From Roseateles depolymerans (GTDB lineage Bacteria; Pseudomonadota; Gammaproteobacteria; Burkholderiales; Burkholderiaceae_C), in NCBI GenBank assembly GCA_003241055.1, contig QFOD01000005.1:62001-126000 (forward strand): a stretch of 64,000 nucleotides of DNA, given 5' to 3'. Both the position numbers and the translations under genes were made by a program. Below, in pieces: positions 1 to 9,811 of the stretch. The notes beneath the pieces are model-generated. The model worked only from the letters and a program-made list of their open reading frames with translations. It ran no database searches and had not been told where the DNA came from. Each line of letters starts with the position of its first letter. Within the stretch, counting starts at the first letter, position 1.

Positions 1-128
1 ACCGCAAGGGCTTCTATGTGCGCTTCGGTGGTGACACCATCCAGCTGGCGCCGCCCTTCATCAGCACGCCGGCCGAGATCGACCGGCTGCTGGACGCGCT
101 GGGCGAGACCTTCAACGAAACCCCGTGA
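1..128 (+). CDS. Class III omega-aminotransferase, C-terminal end only (probable beta-alanine--pyruvate transaminase)
   Basis: Only the last 41 codons are present; the first complete codon is at base 3 and the stop is TGA at 126-128. The residues include VRFGGDTIQLAPPFIST, a pattern typical of the C-terminal end of class III (omega-amino acid) pyridoxal-phosphate aminotransferases, followed by an amphipathic helix. The gene ends 6 bases before mmsA on the same strand, so the two are probably co-transcribed. In family terms, beta-alanine--pyruvate aminotransferase makes malonate semialdehyde, the substrate of MmsA, which fits the pyrimidine-degradation genes that follow. The exact substrate is inferred from context because the catalytic part lies outside the window. 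Confidence 0.6.
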   Translation, partial: RKGFYVRFGGDTIQLAPPFISTPAEIDRLLDALGETFNETP

Positions 129-134
129 GACAAC

Positions 135-1631
<1,497 letters not shown>

Positions 1632-1735
1632 CGGCAGCGGCCGGGTGTGACCTCGGCCATCTGACATCTGCGGCGTCTAGACTGGGCGCCTCCTACGCCC
1701 GAGGGGCGGCCACAGCGCCGCCCTGCCTGCTGACC

Positions 1736-2626
1736 ATGAAGAAGTTGCTGCCCTGGCTGCTGTCCGCCAGCGTGCTGATGCCGGCGCTGCCGGCGTCGGC
1801 CGGCCCCGTGCTCGATCGCATCCGTCAGTCCGGCCGCATCGTGCTGGCACATCGCGATGCCTCCGTGCCGCTGTCCTACGTCGACACGCAGACGCACAAG
1901 CCGGTCGGCTACGCGCTGGACCTGTGCCTCAAGCTGGCGGACGCGGTGAAACGCCAGCTCAAGCTCAAGCAACTGGACGTGAGCTACCTGCAGGTGACGC
2001 CGGTGGACCGGGTGCAGGCCATTGCCACCGGCAAGGCCGACCTCGAGTGCGGCGCCACCACCAACAACGCCGAGCGCCGCCAGCAGGTGGCGTTCACGGT
2101 GCCGCACTACATCACCGGCGCGCGCATCATGGTGCGCAGCGACAGCAAGGCCGAGAAGATCACCGATTTCGACCACCGCAAGCTCGCCATCACCAAGGGC
2201 ACGACGGTGCTCAAGGCCGTGCAGCGCGCCAGCCAGGAGCGCATGCTGAACATCCAGTTCATCGAGACGCCCACCCACCAGGCGGCGATCGAGCTGCTGC
2301 GCAAGGGCGAGGTGGACGGCTTTGCGATGGACGACGTGCAGCTCTACGGCCTGCGTGCCGAGGCGCCCGATGCCGAGAAGTTCAAGGTGGTGGGCAGCTT
2401 CCTGACCATCGAGCCGCTGGCCATCATGCTCAGCAAGGACGATGCGGAGTTCAAGCAGCTGATCGATGCCGAGATGGTGAAGCTGATCCAGAGCCGCGAG
2501 GCCTACGCCATCTACGACCGCTGGTTCATGAAGCCCATCCCGCCGCGCCACGTCACGCTGCACATGCCGATGAACTACCTGCTGAGCGACTTCTGGCGCT
2601 ACCCGTCCGACGCCGTGCCCTACTGA
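1736..2626 (+). CDS. Periplasmic solute-binding protein, family 3 (amino-acid type), without partner permease
   Basis: 296 aa with a clear signal peptide (MKK, hydrophobic stretch, cleavage near the ASA at about 20-22). The mature part follows the bacterial extracellular solute-binding family 3 pattern, close to GltI-like glutamate/aspartate binding proteins: SGRIVLAHRDASVPLSY near the start, the domain-1 signature VGYALDLCLKLADAV, and ECGATTNNAERRQQVAF. Such proteins deliver an amino acid to an ABC permease, yet no permease or ATPase gene adjoins it. It lies between mmsA (same strand, 104 bases upstream) and the convergent amidohydrolase gene. A ligand related to pyrimidine breakdown (for example beta-alanine or a carbamoyl amino acid) is possible but purely contextual. 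Confidence 0.8.
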   Translation: MKKLLPWLLSASVLMPALPASAGPVLDRIRQSGRIVLAHRDASVPLSYVDTQTHKPVGYALDLCLKLADAVKRQLKLKQLDVSYLQVTPVDRVQAIATGKADLECGATTNNAERRQQVAFTVPHYITGARIMVRSDSKAEKITDFDHRKLAITKGTTVLKAVQRASQERMLNIQFIETPTHQAAIELLRKGEVDGFAMDDVQLYGLRAEAPDAEKFKVVGSFLTIEPLAIMLSKDDAEFKQLIDAEMVKLIQSREAYAIYDRWFMKPIPPRHVTLHMPMNYLLSDFWRYPSDAVPY

Positions 2627-2682
2627 GGCGGGGCTGATCCGGCGGTGAGGCCGCGGCAGGCCTCACCGCGGCGGGCGTGGTG

Positions 2683-3963
2683 TCAGGCCAGCGCCCGGTC
2701 GGCGTTGAGCATCGCGCGCAGCAGCACGTTGCAGCCGGCCTCGATGTGCTCGGGCTTGGCGTCCTCGATCTCGTTGTGGCTGATGCCGTCCTTGCAGGGG
2801 ATGAAGATCATGCCGGCCGGCGCTAGCCGGGCCATGTAGACCGCGTCGTGCCCGGCCCCCGACACCGCCGGCATATTGCTGTAGCCCAGTTCGTCGGCGG
2901 CCTGCTGCACCGCGGCCACGCACTCCGCATGGAAGGGCTGGGCCGGGTAGGCGCTGACCTCGGTGATTTCGATGCCCAGGCCGCTCTCGGCCGCGAGCCG
3001 CGCGGCCACCGCGCGGATGTCGGCATCCATGGCGGCGCACAGCGCGTCGCTGGAGTTGCGCAGGTCGATGCTGAACTTCACGCGGCCCGGGATGACGTTG
3101 CGGCTGTTGGGGTGCACCTGCACCATGCCCACCGTGCCGCGGCCGTGGTTGCTGCCGTCGGCCTGCGGGTGGCGGTGGGCGCAGGCCACCACCTCCTGCA
3201 TGAGCTTCGTGGCCACCTGCAGCGCATCGCGGCGCAATGCCATCGGCGTCGGGCCGGCGTGAGCCTCCATGCCGGTGACGACGCAGTCGTACCAGCGGAT
3301 GCCCAGCACGCCGGTGACGACGCCAATGGTCTTGTCGTGATCCTCCAGCACCGGGCCCTGCTCGATGTGGGTCTCGAAGTAGGCGCCGATGGGGTGGTCG
3401 CCCGGCTCCTGCTCGCCGATGTAGCCGATGCGCTCCAGCTCGCCCTTCACCGTCTTGCCCTCGGTGTCCGTCGCGGCATAGGCATGCTCCAGCGTGAAGG
3501 CCTTGGCGAACACGCCGGAGCCCATCATCACCGGCACGAAGCGCGAGCCCTCCTCGTTGGTCCAGAAGGCCACCTCGAAGGGCGCTTCCGTTTCTATTCC
3601 ATGGTCGTTCAGCGTGCGCGCCACCTCGATACCGGCCAGCACGCCGTAGTTGCCGTCGAACTTGCCGCCGGTGGGCTGGGTGTCGATGTGGCTGCCGGTC
3701 ATGATGGGTGGCAGCGCGTTGTTGCGGCCGGGGCGGCGCATGAAGACGTTGCCTATCTTGTCGACGGTCACCGTCATGCCGGCCTCGCGTGCCCAGCGCG
3801 TGACGAGGTCGCGGCCCTGCTTGTCGAGGTCGGTCAGCGTGAGGCGGCAGACGCCGCCCTTGTCGGTGGCGCCGATCTTGGCCAGTTCCATCAGCGAATC
3901 CCAGAGGCGGGCGCCATTGACGCGCAGGTGGGTCAGGTCTTGAGTCTTGGTGGGCATGTCCAT
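2683..3963 (-). CDS. hyuC: Zn-dependent N-carbamoyl-beta-alanine / N-carbamoyl-amino-acid amidohydrolase
   Basis: 426 aa, an M20-type metal hydrolase of the hydantoinase/carbamoylase subfamily. Metal ligands are readable: His92 and Asp94 in TGSHIDTQPTGG, Asp103 in KFDGNYG, and the tandem Glu137-Glu138 in TNEEGSRF; the later HIEQGP motif is also typical. It hydrolyses N-carbamoyl-beta-alanine to beta-alanine, CO2 and ammonia, the third step of reductive pyrimidine degradation. It is the last gene of the minus-strand operon, 11 bases after the dihydropyrimidinase stop. I chose ATG at 3963 (MDMPTK); ATG at 3957 is two codons in. Specificity for beta-alanine rather than L-amino-acid derivatives is inferred from the operon. 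Confidence 0.92.
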   Translation of the reverse strand: MDMPTKTQDLTHLRVNGARLWDSLMELAKIGATDKGGVCRLTLTDLDKQGRDLVTRWAREAGMTVTVDKIGNVFMRRPGRNNALPPIMTGSHIDTQPTGGKFDGNYGVLAGIEVARTLNDHGIETEAPFEVAFWTNEEGSRFVPVMMGSGVFAKAFTLEHAYAATDTEGKTVKGELERIGYIGEQEPGDHPIGAYFETHIEQGPVLEDHDKTIGVVTGVLGIRWYDCVVTGMEAHAGPTPMALRRDALQVATKLMQEVVACAHRHPQADGSNHGRGTVGMVQVHPNSRNVIPGRVKFSIDLRNSSDALCAAMDADIRAVAARLAAESGLGIEITEVSAYPAQPFHAECVAAVQQAADELGYSNMPAVSGAGHDAVYMARLAPAGMIFIPCKDGISHNEIEDAKPEHIEAGCNVLLRAMLNADRALA

Positions 3964-3974
3964 GGGCCGCTCCT

Positions 3975-5429
3975 TCAACGCAGCACGGGGGTGGGGGCCA
4001 GATCGGCCGAGCGCCTGATGGCCGCATCGAACTGCGGGCCGAAGGCCGGGCGCTTGAGGTAGCGGCCGCGGCCGGGTTCGGCGCGCAGATCGCCATTGGC
4101 GAATGCCACGCGGCCCTGGCTGATGGTGTGGCTGGGGATGCCCTGGACCGTGCGGCCCTCGAAGATGTTGAAGTCGTTCTTCGAGAACTGCGTCTTGGCG
4201 GACAGCGTCTTGGTGCCGGCCGGGTCCCACAGCACGAGGTCGGCGTCGGCGCCCTCCTGGATCACGCCCTTGCGCGGGTAGAGGTTGAACAGCCGTGCGG
4301 TGTTGGCCGAGGTGATGGCCACGAACTCGCTGGGCGTCAGCCGTCCCGAGCCCACGCCGGCGTCCCACAACACGGCCATGCGCTCTTCCACGCCGCCGCA
4401 GCCGTTGGGGATCTTGGCGAAGTTGTCGCGGCCCACGGCCTTCTGGCTGGCGCAGAAGGTGCAGTGGTCGGTGGCCGTGGTGTGCAGCTGGCCGCTCTGC
4501 AGGCCGCGCCACAGGAACTCCTGGTGGATCTTGGGGCGGAAGGGCGGGCTCATCACATAGGCCGCGGCCTTGGCGAAATCGGGGTCGCGGTAGACGCTGT
4601 CGTCGATCAGCAGATGGCCGGCCAGCACCTCGCCGTAGACCCGCTGGCCGCGGGCGCGGGCGCGGGCAATCGCCTCGGCGCTTTCTATGCAGCTGACATG
4701 CACGATGTAGATGGGCACGCCCAGCACGTCGGCAATCGCGATGGCGCGGTTGGCGGCCTCGCCCTCCACCATGGGCGGGCGGCTCAGCGGGTGGCCCTCG
4801 GGGCCGGTGATGCCCATCTTGGCCACCTCGGCCTGCAGCAGATAGACCAGCTCGCCGTTCTCGGCATGCACGGTGGGCATGGCACCCAGTTCGAGCGAGC
4901 GCTTGAAGCTGTTCACCAGCGTCTCGTCGTCGCACATGATGGCGTTCTTGTAGGCCATGAAGTGCTTGAAGCTGTTCACGCCTTCCTCGCGCACGAGAGT
5001 GCCCATGTCGTCGCTGACGCTCTGGTCCCACCAGGTGATGGCGACATGGAAGGCGTAGTCGGCGGCGCTCTTCTCGGCCCAGCCGCGCCAGGTGCGGTAG
5101 GCCTCCATCAGCGGCTGCTGCGGGTTGGGGATCACGAAGTCGATGATGGACGTGGTGCCGCCAGCCAGCGCCGCGGCCGTGCCGGTGAAGAAGTCGTCCT
5201 GCGTGACCGTGCCCATGAAGGGCAGTTGCATGTGGGTGTGCGGGTCGATGCCGCCGGGCAGCAGGTACTGGCCGCTGCCGTCCAGCGTCTGGGTGCCGGC
5301 GGGCGCCTCGCGGGCGGCGCGCTCACCGACGGCGGCGATGCGGCCGTCCACGCAAAGCACGTCGGCGCGGGCTTCGGCGTCGGCGTTGACGACGGTGGCG
5401 CCGCGAATCAGCAGGGCAGGAGAGGTCAT
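3975..5429 (-). CDS. hydA: Dihydropyrimidinase
   Basis: 484 aa amidohydrolase of the dihydropyrimidinase/D-hydantoinase family, opening dihydrouracil to N-carbamoyl-beta-alanine. The binuclear zinc site is visible: His64 and His66 in GGIDPHTHMQ, and the predicted carboxylated Lys161 in FMAYKN; later histidines occur in the expected order. The start ATG at 5429 overlaps the TGA of the upstream permease gene by four bases (ATGA), so the two are probably translationally coupled. The reading frame stays open far upstream, but that extension runs through the permease gene in another frame and is not coding. Second enzymatic step of the pathway encoded by this operon. Confidence 0.95.
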   Translation of the reverse strand: MTSPALLIRGATVVNADAEARADVLCVDGRIAAVGERAAREAPAGTQTLDGSGQYLLPGGIDPHTHMQLPFMGTVTQDDFFTGTAAALAGGTTSIIDFVIPNPQQPLMEAYRTWRGWAEKSAADYAFHVAITWWDQSVSDDMGTLVREEGVNSFKHFMAYKNAIMCDDETLVNSFKRSLELGAMPTVHAENGELVYLLQAEVAKMGITGPEGHPLSRPPMVEGEAANRAIAIADVLGVPIYIVHVSCIESAEAIARARARGQRVYGEVLAGHLLIDDSVYRDPDFAKAAAYVMSPPFRPKIHQEFLWRGLQSGQLHTTATDHCTFCASQKAVGRDNFAKIPNGCGGVEERMAVLWDAGVGSGRLTPSEFVAITSANTARLFNLYPRKGVIQEGADADLVLWDPAGTKTLSAKTQFSKNDFNIFEGRTVQGIPSHTISQGRVAFANGDLRAEPGRGRYLKRPAFGPQFDAAIRRSADLAPTPVLR

Positions 5430-6895
5430 GTGGCGCTCCGGGGCTGGGCCAGGGGTTCGGTCTTGCCTGCCATCAGCGCGCCGTAGATGACGGCGGCCAG
5501 GGCCAGGCCCACGAACCAGGCGTAGGTGTAGATCTGCTCGAACACCGGTGCGATGGACGGCACGGCAGCGGGGAAGGCGGCGTGCATGAAGCCCGGCACA
5601 TTGGGCAGCACGCCGAGGATGAAGGCGATGACCGCGGCGCGGTTCCAGCCGCCGTGGTAGTGGTAGCGGCCCTGCTCGGTGTAGAGCTCGTCCACGGCCA
5701 GTTCGGTGCGGCGCAGCAGGTAGTAGTCGACGATCAGGATGCCGGCCACCGGGCCCAGCAGCGCGGAGTAGCCGATCAGCCAGGTGAAGATGTAGCCCTG
5801 GGTGGATTCCAGGATCTTCCACGGCAGCATCGCGATGGCCAGGCCCGCGGTGATGATGCCGCCGGTCTTGTAGCTGATGCGGCCCGGTGCCAGCGCCGAG
5901 AAGTCGTAGGCCGGGCCCACCAGATTGGCCGCGAGGTTGACGCTGACGGTGTCGATCAGCAGCACGATGAGGGCGATCAGCACCGCCGCCCCCGTCATGC
6001 GGCTGGCCAGGTCCACCGGGTCCCACAGTGCCTTGCCGTAGATGACGACGGTGGCCGAGGTGACGAACACCGCCAGCGCGGCCAGCAGGCCCATGGGCGC
6101 GGGCAGGCCGATGGCCTGGCCGACGAACTGGTCGCGCTGGCTCCTGGCGAAGCGGGTGAAGTCGGGGATGTTGAGCGCCAGCGTGGCCCAGAAGCCGACC
6201 ATGGCGGTCAGCGAGGGCCAGAACACGGCCGCGAACTGGCCGGCCTTGGCGCCGCCCGGCTCGAAGGTGGAGGGCTGTTGCAGGATGGGCCCGAAGCCGC
6301 CCGCCTTGTCGCCCGCCCACCACAGCAGCACGAAGCAGATGACGATCTTGATGGGTGCGGTCCAGGTTTCGAGCTTGCGGATGGAGTCGATGCCATGCAT
6401 CACGAACCAGAACTGCAGCGCCCAGAAGATCAGGAAGCAGGCGAACTGTGCGGCGTTGATGCCCAGGCCGGGCAGCGCTTCGCCGCCCAGCGGGTGGCCC
6501 AGCAGCACGCCGGCCAGCGTGTAGATCATCTGCCCACCGAACCAGGTCTGGATGCCGTACCAGCCGCAGGCCACCAGCGCGCGCAGCAGCGCCGGCAGCC
6601 GCGCGCCGCGCGTGCCGAACGAGGCCCGCGCCAGCACCGCATACGGGATGCCGTGCTTGGCGCCGGCGTGGCCGATCAGCAGCATGGGCACCAGCACGAT
6701 GAGGTTGCCCAGGAACACCGTGCCCACGGCCTGGCTCCAGCTCATGCCCGCCTCGATGAGGCTGGCGGCCAGCGTGTAGGCCGGGATGCACATGACCATG
6801 CCCACCCACAGCGCGGCGAAGTGGTACCAGCGCCAGGTGCGCTGGGCCGCCGTGGTGGGGGCCAGGTCCGGGTTGCTCAGCGTGGGGTCGGTCAT
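5426..6895 (-). CDS. NCS1-family nucleobase permease (uracil/thymine/allantoin/hydantoin type)
   Basis: 489 aa integral membrane protein with about 12 hydrophobic segments. Recognisable NCS1 features are the N-terminal WWYHFAALWVGM-like start (here RWYHFAALWVGMVMCIPAYT) and the helix carrying NIPDFTRFARS, conserved among Fur, Mhp1 and PucI relatives. It should bring uracil, thymine or a hydantoin into the cell by cation symport. It sits inside the pyrimidine-degradation operon between preA and hydA. An AGGGAG ribosome-binding site lies about seven bases before the ATG at 6895. The substrate is inferred from the operon. Confidence 0.9.
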   Translation of the reverse strand: MTDPTLSNPDLAPTTAAQRTWRWYHFAALWVGMVMCIPAYTLAASLIEAGMSWSQAVGTVFLGNLIVLVPMLLIGHAGAKHGIPYAVLARASFGTRGARLPALLRALVACGWYGIQTWFGGQMIYTLAGVLLGHPLGGEALPGLGINAAQFACFLIFWALQFWFVMHGIDSIRKLETWTAPIKIVICFVLLWWAGDKAGGFGPILQQPSTFEPGGAKAGQFAAVFWPSLTAMVGFWATLALNIPDFTRFARSQRDQFVGQAIGLPAPMGLLAALAVFVTSATVVIYGKALWDPVDLASRMTGAAVLIALIVLLIDTVSVNLAANLVGPAYDFSALAPGRISYKTGGIITAGLAIAMLPWKILESTQGYIFTWLIGYSALLGPVAGILIVDYYLLRRTELAVDELYTEQGRYHYHGGWNRAAVIAFILGVLPNVPGFMHAAFPAAVPSIAPVFEQIYTYAWFVGLALAAVIYGALMAGKTEPLAQPRSAT

Positions 6896-6921
6896 GCGCA
6901 GCTCCCTGTGGATTCAGATGT

Positions 6922-6957
6922 GCAGCGGCCTAGCAAGTTGCGGGCCTCGGCCGCTGC
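6922..6957. other. Inverted repeat in the preA-permease intercistronic gap
   Basis: A perfect 9-bp inverted repeat, GCAGCGGCC (6922-6930) and GGCCGCTGC (6949-6957), separated by 18 bases, occupies the 67-base gap between preA and the permease gene. In the mRNA it would form a stable stem-loop just upstream of the permease ribosome-binding site. Such hairpins often act as processing or stability elements between operon genes. No U-run follows, so it is not a canonical terminator. Confidence 0.4.
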
Positions 6958-6962
6958 CGGCT

Positions 6963-8354
6963 TCAGCCGCAGCTGGCGCGCATCGGGTTGTTGGGATGCG
7001 TGGTCCAGTTGGCGTAGCTGCCGTCGATGACGCGACCGGTGCGGGCATCGGTTTCGCCCCGCTGCAGCGAGCGCATCGTGATCGTGCCAGGGACGGGGCA
7101 GATGGACACGCAGAGATTGCAGCCCACGCACTCCGCCTCGTTGACCACAAAGTGCCGCTTGGCGTCCGCCGAGGCCGCGCTGGGCCGCTCCCGAGCGGCC
7201 GAGCCCCCCTCGGGGGGCGAGCCGGCACGCAGAGCCGGCTCTGGGGGCCCAGACTTCACGAAGATGGCCTGGTGAGAGGTGTCCTCGCAGACGATGTGGC
7301 AGCGGCCGCACTGGATGCAGCTGTCCTGATCGATGACGGCCTTGTCCACGTGGTTGAGGTTGAGCTGGTTCCAGTTCTTGACCGTGGGCACGGCGCGGCC
7401 GCGGAAGTCCTCGATGGAGGCGTAGCCCTTCTCGTCCAGGAAGTTGGACAGGCCGGAGCACAGGTCCTGCACGATCTTGAAGCCGTAGACCATGGCGGCC
7501 GTGCAGACCTGCACGGTGCCGCAGCCCATGGCGATGAACTCCGCCGCGTCGCGCCAGGTGGTGATGCCGCCGATGCCGCTGATGGGCAGGCCGGCGGTGG
7601 CGGCGTCACGGGCGATCTCGGCCACCATGTTCAGCGCGATGGGCTTCACGGCCGGGCCGCAGTAGCCGCCGTGCGAGCCCAGGCCGTCGGTGGACGGGCT
7701 CATCACCATGCGGTCCAGGTCCACGCCCATGATGGAGTTGATGGTGTTGATCAGGCTCACCGCGTCGGCGCCGCCGGCCTTGGCCGCGCGGGCCGGGAAG
7801 CGCACGTCGGTGATGTTGGGCGTGAGCTTCACGATCACCGGCATCTTCGTGTGCTTCTTGCACCACTCGGTGACCTGCTGGATGTACTCGGGCACCTGAC
7901 CCACGGCCGAGCCCATGCCGCGCTCACTCATGCCGTGCGGGCAGCCGAAGTTCAGCTCGATGCCGTCGGCGCCGGTGTCGGCCACGCGGGCCAGGATGTT
8001 CTTCCAGCTCTGCTCGTTCACCGGCACCATCAGCGAGACGATCATGGCGCGGTCCGGGAAGTCGCGCTTCACGCGCCGGATCTCGTCGAGATTGGTCTGC
8101 AGCGGCCGGTCGGAGATCAGCTCGATGTTGTTGAAACCGATGACGCGGCGGTCCTGGCTCCACAGCGTGGCGTAGCGCGGGCCGTTGACGTTGACCACCG
8201 GCGGGTCCTCGCCCAGCGTCTTCCACACCACGCCGCCCCAGCCGGCCTCGAAGGCGCGGCGCACGTTGACCTCCTTGTCGGTCGGCGGGGCCGAGGCCAG
8301 CCAGAAGGGGTTGGGGCTCTTGATGCCCAGGAAGTTGGAGCTCAGGTCAGCCAC
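6963..8354 (-). CDS. preA: NAD-dependent dihydropyrimidine dehydrogenase, PreA subunit
   Basis: 463 aa. Residues 1 to about 330 are the FMN-binding dihydroorotate-dehydrogenase-like barrel (ELNFGCPHGMSERGMG, SGIGGITTWRDA). The C-terminus is a ferredoxin domain with two 4Fe-4S motifs: Cys346, 349, 352, 356 and Cys409, 412, 415, 419. With PreT it reduces uracil or thymine to the dihydro form, the first step of the pathway. The start overlaps the end of preT by eight bases. Oddity: about 30 extra residues (roughly 369-398, Pro/Ala/Gly/Arg-rich) separate the two cluster motifs, where relatives as I know them have about ten. The DNA of this stretch is three adjacent hairpins, annotated separately. 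The reading frame stays open, so the gene may still be functional. Confidence 0.95.
   Translation of the reverse strand: MADLSSNFLGIKSPNPFWLASAPPTDKEVNVRRAFEAGWGGVVWKTLGEDPPVVNVNGPRYATLWSQDRRVIGFNNIELISDRPLQTNLDEIRRVKRDFPDRAMIVSLMVPVNEQSWKNILARVADTGADGIELNFGCPHGMSERGMGSAVGQVPEYIQQVTEWCKKHTKMPVIVKLTPNITDVRFPARAAKAGGADAVSLINTINSIMGVDLDRMVMSPSTDGLGSHGGYCGPAVKPIALNMVAEIARDAATAGLPISGIGGITTWRDAAEFIAMGCGTVQVCTAAMVYGFKIVQDLCSGLSNFLDEKGYASIEDFRGRAVPTVKNWNQLNLNHVDKAVIDQDSCIQCGRCHIVCEDTSHQAIFVKSGPPEPALRAGSPPEGGSAARERPSAASADAKRHFVVNEAECVGCNLCVSICPVPGTITMRSLQRGETDARTGRVIDGSYANWTTHPNNPMRASCG
7183..7241. repeat. Three-hairpin palindromic element inserted in frame in preA
   Basis: Three consecutive inverted repeats with short loops. 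The first is GGCCGCT (7183-7189) with AGCGGCC (7194-7200). The second is GCCCCCC (7203-7209) with GGGGGGC (7212-7218). The third is GAGCCGGC (7219-7226) with GCCGGCTC (7234-7241). They lie wholly inside preA and encode the low-complexity linker between its two iron-sulfur motifs. The same order of modules occurs in the intergenic region at 56152-56216, so this looks like a copy of a dispersed palindromic repeat that landed in a tolerant, solvent-exposed site without breaking the frame. Confidence 0.75.
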
Positions 8355-9717
8355 GGGCCACCCCCATCAGTTCAGCGTGAATCGATTCGGCGGCGCGCTT
8401 GCCGTGCTCGACGGCCTCGACCGTCAGGTCCAGCCCGCCGGCGCGGCAGTCGCCGCCGGCCCAGACGCGGGCCAGGCTGGTGCGGCCGTCGGTATCGGTG
8501 CGGATGCGGCCGGCTTCCAGCGCGATGCCCGCGCCCACCGGCTCGGGCACGAAGCTCTGGCCGATGGCCCGCAGCACCATGTCGGCCTCCAGCGTGAACT
8601 GCTCGCCGGTGTCCACCAGGCGGCCATCCTGCATCGCCGTGGCCGCGCAGCGCAGGCCGCGCAGCACGCCGCCCTCGGCCTCGAGCGCCAGCGGTCGGGC
8701 CCAGACGCGCAGCGTGACGCCGTGGGTCTGCGCCCACTGCTGTTCGTGGCTGGAGGCCGAGAGGCTCTCGACGCCGCGGCGATAGAGCATGGTCACCTGC
8801 TCGGCGCCCAGCAGGCGGGCCTGCACCGCGGCGTCCACGGCGGTCATGCCGCCGCCGATGACGACCACGCGCCGCCCCACGGCAACGCTGGCCGGCGGGC
8901 TCTGGCGCAGCTCGGCGATGAAGTCGACGGCGTCGCGCAGGCCCTCGACCTGGGGCTCGGCGATGCCCAGCGCATTGACGCCGGCCAGGCCCAGGCCCAG
9001 GAAGACCGCATCGAAGCCCTCCAGCAGGCTGTCCAGCGTGAAGTCGCGGCCCAGTTGGCGGCTCAGTCGCGGCGTGATGCCGCCAATGCTCAGCAGCCAG
9101 TCCACCTCGCGCTGAGCGAAGCCGCCCGCGACCTTGTAGGTGGCCAGACCGTACTCGTTGAGCCCGCCCAGCTTGGGCGCGGCGTCGAAGAGGGTCACGT
9201 CATGCCCGCGGCGGGCCAGGCCATGTGCGGCGGCCAGGCCGGCCGGCCCGGCACCCACCACGGCCACGCGGCGCCCGGTGGGCGCGGCCCTGGTGAACAG
9301 CGGCTTGCCCGGCTGGTCCAGATGGCTCTCCACCGCGAAGCGCTGCAACAGGCCGATCTCCACAGGCTTGCTCTCGTGGGTGTTGCGCACGCAGGCCTGT
9401 TCGCACAGCACCTCGGTCGGGCAGACGCGGGCGCACATGCCGCCCAGCGGGTTGGCGGTGAGGATGGTCTCGGCCGCGCCGCGCAGGTTGTCCTGCGCGA
9501 TGCGCTGGATGAAGGTGGGGATGTCGATGCCCGTGGGGCAGGCGGTCTGGCACGGGGCGCCGTAGCAGTAGTAGCAGCGTTCGGCTTCGATCAGCGCCTG
9601 TGCGCGGTTCAGCGGCGCGTGGGCGTCAGCGAAGTTGCGCTCGTAATCCGGCGGTGCCAGACGTCCGGGCTTCAGGTCGGCAAGGTCCAAGGCTGGCTCC
9701 TCATCCATGGAATGCAT
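8347..9717 (-). CDS. preT: NAD(P)-dependent dihydropyrimidine dehydrogenase, PreT subunit
   Basis: 456 aa flavoprotein of the glutamate-synthase small-subunit type. The N-terminal part has the cysteine-rich iron-sulfur region (CYYCYGAPCQTACPTG and MCARVCPTEVLCEQAC). Then come two nucleotide-binding folds: the FAD site VVGAGPAGLAAAHGLARRG and the NAD(P) site VVVIGGGMTAVDAAVQA. It transfers electrons between NAD(P)H and PreA. It is the promoter-proximal gene of the minus-strand pyrimidine operon and diverges from the TetR-family regulator. The start is ATG 9717 (MHSMDEEP) or ATG 9708, three codons in; neither has a strong ribosome-binding site. Confidence 0.94.
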   Translation of the reverse strand: MHSMDEEPALDLADLKPGRLAPPDYERNFADAHAPLNRAQALIEAERCYYCYGAPCQTACPTGIDIPTFIQRIAQDNLRGAAETILTANPLGGMCARVCPTEVLCEQACVRNTHESKPVEIGLLQRFAVESHLDQPGKPLFTRAAPTGRRVAVVGAGPAGLAAAHGLARRGHDVTLFDAAPKLGGLNEYGLATYKVAGGFAQREVDWLLSIGGITPRLSRQLGRDFTLDSLLEGFDAVFLGLGLAGVNALGIAEPQVEGLRDAVDFIAELRQSPPASVAVGRRVVVIGGGMTAVDAAVQARLLGAEQVTMLYRRGVESLSASSHEQQWAQTHGVTLRVWARPLALEAEGGVLRGLRCAATAMQDGRLVDTGEQFTLEADMVLRAIGQSFVPEPVGAGIALEAGRIRTDTDGRTSLARVWAGGDCRAGGLDLTVEAVEHGKRAAESIHAELMGVARG

Positions 9718-9735
9718 ATGGATAGGAGCAAAACA

Positions 9736-9749
9736 TTACTGCCTAGTAA
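9736..9749. promoter_or_regulatory. Candidate operator for the RutR-like regulator
   Basis: An inverted repeat TTACT-GCCT-AGTAA lies in the 94-base divergent spacer between preT and the regulator gene, in an AT-richer stretch suited to overlapping promoters. A second palindrome, ATCCAT (9703-9708) with ATGGAT (9718-9723), covers the preT start codon. TetR proteins usually bind such 14-20 bp palindromes beside their own gene. Neither matches the E. coli RutR site I know (TTGACCA-N2-TGGTCAA), so assignment is by position only. Confidence 0.4.
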
Positions 9750-9811
9750 AAATTCGCCTAAGCGTACAAACCCGCAGCCTCGCGATGGTGCGCGCTCGTC
9801 AGAATCAGTGC

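Noticed and set aside
2683..5031. Apparent long fusion of the amidohydrolase with upstream sequence
   Set aside because: The extra N-terminal part is the dihydropyrimidinase gene read in the wrong frame; ATG 3963 begins the homology. The same applies to the frame 3975-6809.
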